NCBI GenBank assembly: GCA_937859895.1
Contig: CALMAV010000078.1
Coordinates: 1 to 6,806 of the forward strand
Length of the DNA stretch: 6,806 bases
Direction of reading: 5' to 3'
From: an uncultured Bryobacterales bacterium
Lineage (GTDB): Bacteria; Acidobacteriota; Terriglobia; Bryobacterales; Bryobacteraceae
Numbering within the stretch: the first letter of the stretch is position 1; each line of letters begins with the position of its first letter. Positions 1 to 5,585 of this stretch are shown in pieces. A program made the translations under genes and the position numbers. The notes under the pieces are model-generated. The model searched no databases, was not told the DNA's origin, and was given only the letters and a program-made list of their open reading frames with translations.

Positions 1-1
1 C

Positions 2-1075
2 GTTTCCGATTCGTCGATGGTGAATATCAAGGACGTAATCGACCCGGATGACATCAACATCTACCGCGGTCTGGCAGGCGGGCTGACTGTTTCTAATGTG
101 CTGCATGGCAGTGCAAACGCGATTGGTGGCCAGACGGAAGTAATTAAGTTGCGCTGGGGCAAGAACGCGGACGAACTGCGATTTGAAGGCGCGAAGCCGG
201 GCATCAAGTTTGCGTTGGGCGAGAACCCGAAGCGACAGGGACAGCCCTCACAAAACTTTTTCAGCCAAGGGCCGCCGCAGGAGCGGCGCTATCCCGGAAC
301 GCGCATGGGCGTGGAAGAAGTGATTCGAACCAGCTTTACGGAAGCTAAGAACTACCAGGCTGACTGGAAGGAGTATCGGGCCAAGGTAGCGCACGGAGAG
401 CATCCGTTACCACCTCGCAAAGATCTTCGATTGGACCCGCTGGTGGAGGTACTGGAAGGCAATCGCTATGTGCATGCGCACTGTTACCGATCGGATGAGA
501 TTTTGATGCTGATTCGCGTGGCCGACGAGCTGGGCTTCAAGATAAGAACCTTTCAACATGTGCTGGAGGGCTACAAGGTAGCGAAAGAGATTGCGGCACA
601 TGGAGCGGGCGCTTCCACCTTCAGCGATTGGTGGTCATACAAGATTGAGGCCTACGATGCGACGCCGTACAATGCCGCGATCATGACGCGCAAGGGCGTA
701 AATGTTTCGCTCAACTCAGATTCCGATGAACTGATGCGGCACCTGAATTTGGAAGCGGCCAAGACGATGCGATACGGCGGATTGAGCGAGACCGAAGCAT
801 TGGCGCTGGTGACGATCAATCCGGCTAAGCAGTTGGGCGTGGAAGACAAGGTGGGATCAATTGAGGTGGGTAAATCCGCAGACCTGGTGTTGTTCGATAA
901 GCATCCGTTGCTTGGTTCTTCGAAGCCGTTAAAGGTGTGGATCGATGGGCATGAGTACTTTGATCGCGACCGCGACCTGGAGAACCGCCCGAAGTTTCAA
1001 GAGCGAAAGAAACTGCTGTTGGACAAAGAGAATACAGCGAACGACAAAGCGAAAACGACGGTGAAGGCCGGATGA
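2..1075 (+). CDS. Amidohydrolase family protein, metal site intact (5'-truncated by window)
   Basis: This is the C-terminal part of a metal-dependent amidohydrolase with a TIM-barrel catalytic domain. The frame stays open to the window edge (codons V-S-D-S-S precede the first internal ATG at 17), so the true start and the N-terminal HxH metal motif lie upstream. Visible motifs, in order, are GIKFALGENPKR (about 200-235), whose Lys could be a metal-bridging residue (inference); the HAHC motif with histidines at 473-475 and 479-481; FQHVLEG with His at 557-559; and LNSDSDEL at about 710-733, holding the likely catalytic or metal Asp. The end carries the typical closing segment TINPAKQLG...VGSIEVGKSADLVLFD of the composite beta-sandwich domain. 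A Lys/Glu-rich tail follows. Family members hydrolyse cyclic amides, imides or dipeptide-like substrates, and the substrate here cannot be told from sequence. Its stop overlaps the ATG of the next amidohydrolase by four bases (ATGA), implying co-translation. Family assignment is firm; the substrate is unknown. Confidence 0.93.
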   Translation, partial: VSDSSMVNIKDVIDPDDINIYRGLAGGLTVSNVLHGSANAIGGQTEVIKLRWGKNADELRFEGAKPGIKFALGENPKRQGQPSQNFFSQGPPQERRYPGTRMGVEEVIRTSFTEAKNYQADWKEYRAKVAHGEHPLPPRKDLRLDPLVEVLEGNRYVHAHCYRSDEILMLIRVADELGFKIRTFQHVLEGYKVAKEIAAHGAGASTFSDWWSYKIEAYDATPYNAAIMTRKGVNVSLNSDSDELMRHLNLEAAKTMRYGGLSETEALALVTINPAKQLGVEDKVGSIEVGKSADLVLFDKHPLLGSSKPLKVWIDGHEYFDRDRDLENRPKFQERKKLLLDKENTANDKAKTTVKAG

Positions 1076-2376
1076 GACGCGGATGGCTGATTAGTTGGTT
1101 CTGTGCTGCGCTGGCCCTGGCCGCAGATGATTCCGTGCTGATCAAAAATGTGACCGTGCATCCGGTGACGGGACCGGAGATTCCAGGCGGGTCGGTGCTA
1201 GTCGTAGATGGAAAGATCGCTGAAGTTGGAACACGCGTTGGTGGGCGCGGTGGTGCACGCGTGGTTGACGGCAAGGGGATGCACCTCTACCCGGGCTTAA
1301 TCAATGCGGCGACCAATGTCGGGCTGTCTGAGATTTCAGCACTGCGTGACACGGTGGATTTGGATGAGATTGGGCTGTTCAACCCGGAGTTGCGGGCTGA
1401 AGTGGCCTTTAATCCAACTAGTGAGCATGTGGCGGTGGTGCGGGCATCAGGCATCACAGCTGTAGTCAGTTTGCCGGGCAGCGGCGCACGAAGCTTTCGC
1501 AACAGCGGCGCTGGCACGGTGATTACTGGCCAGGGCGCGCTGATGCATCTGGCTGGCTGGACATGGGAAGAGATGGCAGTAAAACGGAGCGCCCTGATGG
1601 ATGTTCTGTTTCCGCAGATTCAAACCGTGCCGGCCCAGTTTGCAGCGTTTGCAAGTGGTCCGCCGCGCACCTTTGCCGATGAAGAGAAGCGCTACAAAGA
1701 GCAACTGGTGAGCATGAGCCAGTTCTTTGAGCAGGCACGTCAATATGAGAAATCAAAGAGTGCGCGGACTGCGGATTTTCGGCCTGATCTAAAGCTGGAA
1801 GCGATGTTGCCGGTAGTGGACGGCAAGCAGCCGCTGTTTATTCGGGCAGAACGTGAGCGGCAGATCAAAGATGCAGTGGAGTTCGGGGACAAAGAGAAGG
1901 TGAAGATTATCATCGCCGACCCGCATGAAATTGGGAGTACGGGGCCGCTGCTGAAGTCACATGGGATTCCGGTGGTGCTGGGCAAAGTGTTTACTCTGCC
2001 GATGCACGATGACGATCCTTACGATGCACCCTATACGCTGCCGAATGAGTTCTACAAAGCAGGCGTGAAGATTTGCTTTGGCACCTTCGATGTAGAGTTT
2101 GCACGGAATGTACCGTTTGAAGCAGCGCAAGCTTCGGCGTTTGGTTTGCCGCATGAAGAAGCCATTCGCGGGTTGACCATCAACAGTGCAGAGATTTTGG
2201 GTGTTGGAGACCGGTTGGGGTCGATCGAGAAAGGGAAGATTGCGGATTTGATCCTGACTGATGGCGACCCGACTGAGGCGAAGACGAATATCAAGGCGAT
2301 GTTTATTGCGGGACGGAGCGTTGAGTTGGAGTCAAGGCACACGCGGGAGTTTGAGAAGTGGATGGAGCGGCAGTAA
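1072..2376 (+). CDS. Exported amidohydrolase-like protein with degenerate metal site
   Basis: This 434-residue protein belongs to the amidohydrolase superfamily. Residues 1-18 look like a signal peptide (MRRGWLISWF, then a short hydrophobic run ending ALA before ADD), so it probably acts in the periplasm. Residues about 20-75 form the N-terminal sandwich strand set (VLIKNVTVHPVTG, VVDGKIAEVG). The step into the barrel reads PGLINAATNVG (74-84), where active members have PGxIDxHxH, so both first metal histidines are absent. Later positions also differ: LFIRAERE (255-262) stands where an HAH-type motif would be, and DPHE (283-286) and FGTFD (336-340) occupy the late barrel. The closing NSAEILGVGDRLGSIEKGKIADLIL segment (371-395) is normal. 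GWTWEEM (162-168) is a recognisable subfamily signature. The ATG lies in the ATGA overlap with the upstream gene, and GAAGG at 1063-1067 is a plausible ribosome site four bases away. It may be a non-metal enzyme or a partner subunit of its neighbour (inference). Confidence 0.9.
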   Translation: MRRGWLISWFCAALALAADDSVLIKNVTVHPVTGPEIPGGSVLVVDGKIAEVGTRVGGRGGARVVDGKGMHLYPGLINAATNVGLSEISALRDTVDLDEIGLFNPELRAEVAFNPTSEHVAVVRASGITAVVSLPGSGARSFRNSGAGTVITGQGALMHLAGWTWEEMAVKRSALMDVLFPQIQTVPAQFAAFASGPPRTFADEEKRYKEQLVSMSQFFEQARQYEKSKSARTADFRPDLKLEAMLPVVDGKQPLFIRAERERQIKDAVEFGDKEKVKIIIADPHEIGSTGPLLKSHGIPVVLGKVFTLPMHDDDPYDAPYTLPNEFYKAGVKICFGTFDVEFARNVPFEAAQASAFGLPHEEAIRGLTINSAEILGVGDRLGSIEKGKIADLILTDGDPTEAKTNIKAMFIAGRSVELESRHTREFEKWMERQ

Positions 2377-2404
2377 GGTGATCCGTGAGCAGGTGCCCGT
2401 TTTT

Positions 2405-2638
2405 ATGAACAAGTGCAATGTCAAGCTTACGCAGTGGCAAACCCGAATATTGCTGGAAGGTCTTCGGGAGCTGGAAAAGAATTGGCTTCAGATTAATCGC
2501 TCGACGACCGATGAGGACGAAAGAGCCGAGTATGCCAACGACCTCATCGAATTGAACATGACTCGAAAGCACCTAGAAAGTTCGGTCGGTGCAGGTCTGG
2601 GAGAGGCTTTGCCAGCGCCCGAAGAGACACACGTTTGA
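2405..2638 (+). CDS. Small hypothetical helical protein (77 aa)
   Basis: I do not recognise a named family. From the ATG at 2405 the protein is 77 residues, highly charged and predicted mostly alpha-helical. A first helix (LTQWQTRILLEGLRELEKNW) is followed by a DEDER turn and a second helix (YANDLIELNMTRKHLESS), which suggests a two-helix hairpin. There is no signal peptide or membrane segment, so it is probably cytoplasmic. The open frame continues upstream into the end of the amidohydrolase gene to 2261, but that part is Arg-rich and looks like an out-of-frame shadow. I chose ATG 2405 because GCAGGTG at 2389-2395 can serve as a weak ribosome site; GTG codons at 2378 and 2393 are alternatives. 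It follows the amidohydrolase stop by 28 bases on the same strand. Its base composition is lower in GC than the flanks. It is likely a real gene but of unknown function. Confidence 0.6.
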   Translation: MNKCNVKLTQWQTRILLEGLRELEKNWLQINRSTTDEDERAEYANDLIELNMTRKHLESSVGAGLGEALPAPEETHV

Positions 2639-2728
2639 GTTTACTTTCTGGTTCTACTTTCCTTCTGTAAAGGACCATTCGACCTAGCTTCTTCGTATTC
2701 CACCAAGCCAATTTGAGGCCGACGATTA

Positions 2729-3709
2729 ATGACTTTTTCGAAAATGCTGTCGGTCATGGCTTTCTCCGCTAGCCTCTGTTTTTGTGGGCCGATTGCAACA
2801 ATCCCGCTCAGTGCACTATTAAGTCAGGCTGGTTCTGTTGTAGTCGCAACTGCCATTCAAAGCGAGAGTACGACAAACGGCCTATCCTTGCACCTCGAAG
2901 TGCTAAGAAGCATTAAAGGACAAGAAGAACAAGGCCGTGAAATTCAAGCAGTATGGCCGTCACGTGCTCCAATCGCTAGCGAGAGAGCAAAGAATTTACT
3001 TACGAAAACCGGCATATGGTTCCTAAAGCAATCTGACTCCACTTGGAATATATTGCCCCTGGTAATGGGAGATATTCAGCCCATGGATCTTTATATCCGA
3101 GTCCCGCCGGGCGATTTACCCGCTATGTATGCATATGGAAGCGATGCCCAACCGAATGTTCGGCTCGTCAAAGAAATCGAGGCTGCAGCCGTTAATCCTC
3201 TTACGTCTTATACCACCGCTAGAACCGTTAGGGATCTAGACAATGGACTAGGTTCGGCGTTGGTGCAAGGGGTGTTCTCTAGCTTTTCCCAATCTTCGAG
3301 TTTGCCTGTGAAAGTAGCCGGCGTGAACGGCCAGCTACGAAACAGCACCCCGCAAGCAGCGACCGCGCTGCTGTCTTTAGCACCGGATACTTTGTCCGTA
3401 GACACTCAGAACCAGCTGTCTCGCGAGATGTGTGGGTATCGATCAACAGACCCAAGTGCAATCGCAACGTTGTCAATCTTCCTAGGCGCACAGTATTCGC
3501 CAGCAATGCGCTTTTGCGCAGCACATGCGCTCCGGGAAATTCACACTGCAAAAACTATGCCGGTACTTGCAACCTTGTTTAACGATCCAGTTTCTAGAAT
3601 CCGCTATGACGCAGTGATAGGAGTTGCACGGTATGCAATGGGGTTCCAGTGGCCACAGCAGAAAACAAGCATAATGTGGTTAACAACTACCGCCCTGGAC
3701 CTGAGGTGA
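2729..3709 (+). CDS. Exported HEAT-repeat protein, 3' end apparently frameshifted
   Basis: The 326-residue reading has a hydrophobic N-terminus (residues about 5-33, MLSVMAFSASLCFCG) typical of a signal peptide, so the product is probably secreted or periplasmic. Residues about 36-110 are beta-rich (GSVVVATAI, LHLEVLRSIKG, TGIWFLK), resembling the small beta-barrel domain often found in secreted proteins with a VLKG-like strand (inference). Residues about 243-272 and 275-304 form two HEAT-like helical repeats (AMRFCAAHALREI and SRIRYDAVIGVARYAMG). After Met304-Gly305 the frame becomes implausible (FQWPQQKTSIMWLTT) and stops at 3707. The -1 frame beyond the G run at 3640-3643 instead encodes a credible C-terminus ending at 3816, so the intact protein would have been 362 residues. 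The start at 2729 has only a weak GAGG (2714-2717) upstream. G+C is lower than in the flanking genes. HEAT repeats usually bind other proteins; the partner is unknown. Confidence 0.72.
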   Translation: MTFSKMLSVMAFSASLCFCGPIATIPLSALLSQAGSVVVATAIQSESTTNGLSLHLEVLRSIKGQEEQGREIQAVWPSRAPIASERAKNLLTKTGIWFLKQSDSTWNILPLVMGDIQPMDLYIRVPPGDLPAMYAYGSDAQPNVRLVKEIEAAAVNPLTSYTTARTVRDLDNGLGSALVQGVFSSFSQSSSLPVKVAGVNGQLRNSTPQAATALLSLAPDTLSVDTQNQLSREMCGYRSTDPSAIATLSIFLGAQYSPAMRFCAAHALREIHTAKTMPVLATLFNDPVSRIRYDAVIGVARYAMGFQWPQQKTSIMWLTTTALDLR

Positions 3710-3816
3710 CAAAGGAGATGCGAGAGCATTTTCCCACCGAACCGAAGTTTGAGGAGAATGAGCAGGAGTACATCTCCTATTGGAGAAACTGGCTCGCAAC
3801 TCAGGGTGTGCAATAA
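3643..3816 (+). pseudogene. Out-of-frame C-terminal segment of the HEAT-repeat protein
   Basis: Reading from 3643 in the -1 frame relative to the upstream gene gives 57 codons beginning VPVATAENKHNVVNNYRPGP and ending with YISYWRNWLATQGVQ and a TAA at 3814-3816. The segment is acidic and aromatic, with the EQEYISYWRNW pattern I associate with the C-terminus of acidobacterial secreted HEAT-repeat proteins (from memory, not searched). It joins smoothly to RYAMG of the upstream frame if one G is added to the GGGG run at 3640-3643. It has no convincing start codon or ribosome site of its own, although in-frame GTG codons at 3676 and 3706 and ATG 3718 exist. The simplest reading is a one-base deletion or a base missed in sequencing, and programmed frameshifting is less likely. 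Confidence 0.6.
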
Positions 3817-3849
3817 ACCAAGACGTCACTCGGTGGTAGAGACGCTGCC

Positions 3850-4962
3850 TTACATCACCGCAGTAACTTCGCGCCATGGGCGATTCTGTGACTCCGCTAC
3901 TGCTTCATAAGTAAGCTCGCCGGCGTACGTATTCACGCCTTCCTTCACCGCCGGGCTTAGCTCGCATGCGCGTTCTAGGCCTTTGTTGGCCAGCAGCAGT
4001 AGATACGGGATAGTTGCGTTTGTCAAGCCAAAGGTTGATGTATGCGGAACGGCGGCCGGCATATTGGAGACGCAGTAATGCAGAACGTTATCGACGAAGT
4101 AAATCGGATCAGTATGCGTGGTGGCGTGAGCCGTTTCTACGCAGCCGCCTTGATCAATCGCCACATCGACAATCACTGCTCCCGGCTTCATTTGCTTAAG
4201 CATGTCGCGGCGGAGTAGCTTAGGGGCAGAGGCGCCGGGGATTAGGACGGCTCCGATCACCAGGTCAGCTTGCCGTACTGCGTCACGAATGCTGTGGGTG
4301 TTCGACGCAAGTGTCCGGAGCGAGTTGAAGTAGATGTCGTCGAGCTCGCGCAGGCGGTTTAGGTTGCGGTCAATGATGGTCACGTTAGCACCGAGGCCAC
4401 AGGCCATTTTGGCAGCATTATGGCCGACGATACCGCCGCCCAGAACCACTACATTCGCAGGCGCCACGCCGGGAATGCCGCCCAGCAGAATGCCGCGACC
4501 GCCATTCGGCTTTTCCAAATATTGCGCACCTACCTGAATAGCCATACGCCCCGCTACTTCACTCATGGGCGTCAGCAGGGGAAGTGAACCATCGCGCTCG
4601 CGAATAGTCTCATACGCAACAGCATTCACCCGCGACTTCAGCAGAGCATCGGTCAGTTCAGGCAGCGGGGCCAGGTGCAGATACGTAAACAGAGTCAGGC
4701 CAGGGCGAAAGTGCGCGTACTCGGACGGCTGTGGCTCTTTCACTTTCACGATCAGGTCGGACTTGCTCCAGACTTCAGGGGCGCTATTTACAATCAGAGC
4801 GCCGGCTTCGCGATACTCTTCATCGCTGATGGAGCTGCCCACGCCTGCGCCGGTTTCCACCAGCACCTCGTGTTCGCATTCACGCAGGGCGGTAACCATG
4901 CTGGGCACACAACCAACACGCGTTTCATGATCTTTAATTTCTTTAGGGACGCCGATTACCAG
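3850..4962 (-). CDS. ald: Alanine dehydrogenase (NAD-dependent), apparent CTG start
   Basis: Alanine dehydrogenase catalyses the reversible oxidative deamination of L-alanine to pyruvate and ammonium with NAD+, in the cytoplasm. Numbered from a CTG at 4962-4960 the protein is 370 residues, the normal family length. The known catalytic residues of mycobacterial Ald then fall at the same numbers: Arg15 (DHETRVG), Lys75 (VKVKEP), His96 (YLHLA) and Asp270 (VAIDQGG). The Rossmann NAD site is VVLGGGIVG (172-180), with Asp198 at the end of the second strand (VTIIDRN). No ATG, GTG or TTG occurs in frame between an upstream stop and GTG 4908. Starting at that GTG would delete VIGVPKEIKDHETRVG, including Arg15. 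A strong AAAGAAGG lies five bases before the CTG. The gene follows the peptidoglycan-binding protein gene by 19 bases and is probably co-transcribed with it. It converges on the HEAT-repeat gene. Confidence 0.96.
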   Translation of the reverse strand: MVIGVPKEIKDHETRVGCVPSMVTALRECEHEVLVETGAGVGSSISDEEYREAGALIVNSAPEVWSKSDLIVKVKEPQPSEYAHFRPGLTLFTYLHLAPLPELTDALLKSRVNAVAYETIRERDGSLPLLTPMSEVAGRMAIQVGAQYLEKPNGGRGILLGGIPGVAPANVVVLGGGIVGHNAAKMACGLGANVTIIDRNLNRLRELDDIYFNSLRTLASNTHSIRDAVRQADLVIGAVLIPGASAPKLLRRDMLKQMKPGAVIVDVAIDQGGCVETAHATTHTDPIYFVDNVLHYCVSNMPAAVPHTSTFGLTNATIPYLLLLANKGLERACELSPAVKEGVNTYAGELTYEAVAESQNRPWREVTAVM

Positions 4963-4967
4963 AAAAG

Positions 4968-4975
4968 CCTTCTTT
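4968..4975 (-). promoter_or_regulatory. Ribosome binding site of ald
   Basis: On the minus strand this reads AAAGAAGG, five bases ahead of the CTG at 4962-4960. It is the feature that fixes the non-standard start of ald, since the first standard start candidate (GTG 4908) lies more than 50 bases downstream and would lose a catalytic residue. It sits in the 19-base gap after the upstream stop codon. Confidence 0.6.
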
Positions 4976-4981
4976 CGTCTG

Positions 4982-5527
4982 TCAGAGATCCGGAGGAGTA
5001 GGACCGGGCGGAGCAGCAGCCGGGTTCACTGGAGTTCCCGAGAGCAGTGGCACGGTCTCGGTGGCCGACTGCGGAACCGTGCTGGCTGTCGAACCATCGT
5101 GCCGTGGACCTAGGCCCAGACCGGTCAGCGTAAGTGCGCTGATCTTGCCATCGTCGGGTAGGTTCGCGCCTGCCTGAAAACGCTTCAGAGCATCCACCGA
5201 GTCATCATTCCATTCTCCGTTTGCCTCGCCTTTGAAGTAGCCGCGGTCGGCGAGAGCTCTCTGAATTTCAATGTAGCGGTCGGGATCGGGATGGAGTTGA
5301 TAGCTGGGCGGCGGCGGTGTGTGGACGGCCGTTCGGACCAGGCGGCCGTTCTTGCCACGCGAGTACCGCACATTAGACTTACGCGCAACAAGAGCCTTCG
5401 GTTTCTTCGATCCCTTGACGGCGGTTGCTTTTGTTTTTACCTTTGGCTTTGACGGAGGTACGGCGCCACCGGCAGGCACCAGGAACAGATCGGTGCCAAG
5501 CAAGGCCAGTAGGAGAATAACTCTCAT
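4982..5527 (-). CDS. Exported peptidoglycan-binding-domain protein
   Basis: This 181-residue protein begins with a hydrophobic signal peptide (MRVILLLALLGTDLFLVPAG; cleavage probably near residue 22), so it should be exported. Residues about 23-68 are a basic Lys/Arg-rich linker, followed by a short proline run (PPPP, 71-74). Residues about 83-140 match the helical peptidoglycan-binding domain (PG_binding_1 type): IEIQRALADRGYFKG, then DDSVDALKRFQAGANLPDDGKISALTL, which is the usual pattern of two helices around a WNDDS-type turn and a final TL-GL segment. Residues 141-181 are a low-complexity Ser/Thr/Pro/Ala tail. There is no catalytic domain, so it likely only anchors to the cell wall (inference). 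The ATG at 5527 is preceded directly by AAGG with no proper spacing, so it may be read from a very short leader. It lies 19 bases upstream of ald on the same strand and diverges from the DAHP synthase gene. Confidence 0.85.
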   Translation of the reverse strand: MRVILLLALLGTDLFLVPAGGAVPPSKPKVKTKATAVKGSKKPKALVARKSNVRYSRGKNGRLVRTAVHTPPPPSYQLHPDPDRYIEIQRALADRGYFKGEANGEWNDDSVDALKRFQAGANLPDDGKISALTLTGLGLGPRHDGSTASTVPQSATETVPLLSGTPVNPAAAPPGPTPPDL

Positions 5528-5585
5528 CCTTGGTTGTTTCAGATTTTATCAGTGTTAGGCAGTGACATGATGGGAGGAAACAGAA
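5528..5585. promoter_or_regulatory. Divergent intergenic region, probable promoters for both directions
   Basis: These 58 bases separate the minus-strand operon (peptidoglycan-binding protein and ald) from the plus-strand DAHP synthase gene, so outward promoters must lie here or inside the gene ends. On the minus strand TAAAAT (5548-5543) matches five of six bases of a TATAAT -10 box, but no good -35 box lies 16-18 bases before it. If used, it would give a leader of only about nine bases, which fits the poor ribosome site of that gene. I see no convincing plus-strand promoter and no clear operator repeat. Confidence 0.3.
5572..5579 (+). promoter_or_regulatory. Ribosome binding site of DAHP synthase gene
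   Basis: GGGAGGAA is a near-perfect Shine-Dalgarno sequence with its GGAGG core eight bases before the ATG at 5586. It supports that start and suggests efficient translation. Confidence 0.8.

Noticed and set aside
825..1274. A 149-codon open frame on the minus strand across the amidohydrolase junction
   Set aside because: Composition is Pro/Ser/Thr-rich without recognisable motifs, and both overlapped genes have strong family evidence.
2261..2404. N-terminal extension of the 77-residue protein into the amidohydrolase gene
   Set aside because: The extension is Arg/Ser-rich, overlaps the conserved end of the amidohydrolase, and the ATG at 2405 gives a coherent helical protein.
2660..2674. Hairpin TCCTT / AAGGA with a five-base loop as a terminator
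   Set aside because: The stem is only five pairs, partly A-T, and no T tract follows.
2770..2790. Lipoprotein signal (lipobox) in the HEAT-repeat protein near LCFCG
   Set aside because: The residue before the Cys is Phe, which does not fit the small-residue requirement of a lipobox, so an ordinary signal peptide is more likely.
3637..3646. Programmed -1 frameshift site at the G run
   Set aside because: The bases do not form a canonical slippery heptamer in the correct phase, and I see no strong downstream stem; a deletion or read error is simpler.
3817..3849. Bidirectional terminator between the convergent HEAT-repeat and ald genes
   Set aside because: The 33 bases contain a short GACGTC palindrome but no stable stem-loop and no T tract on either strand.
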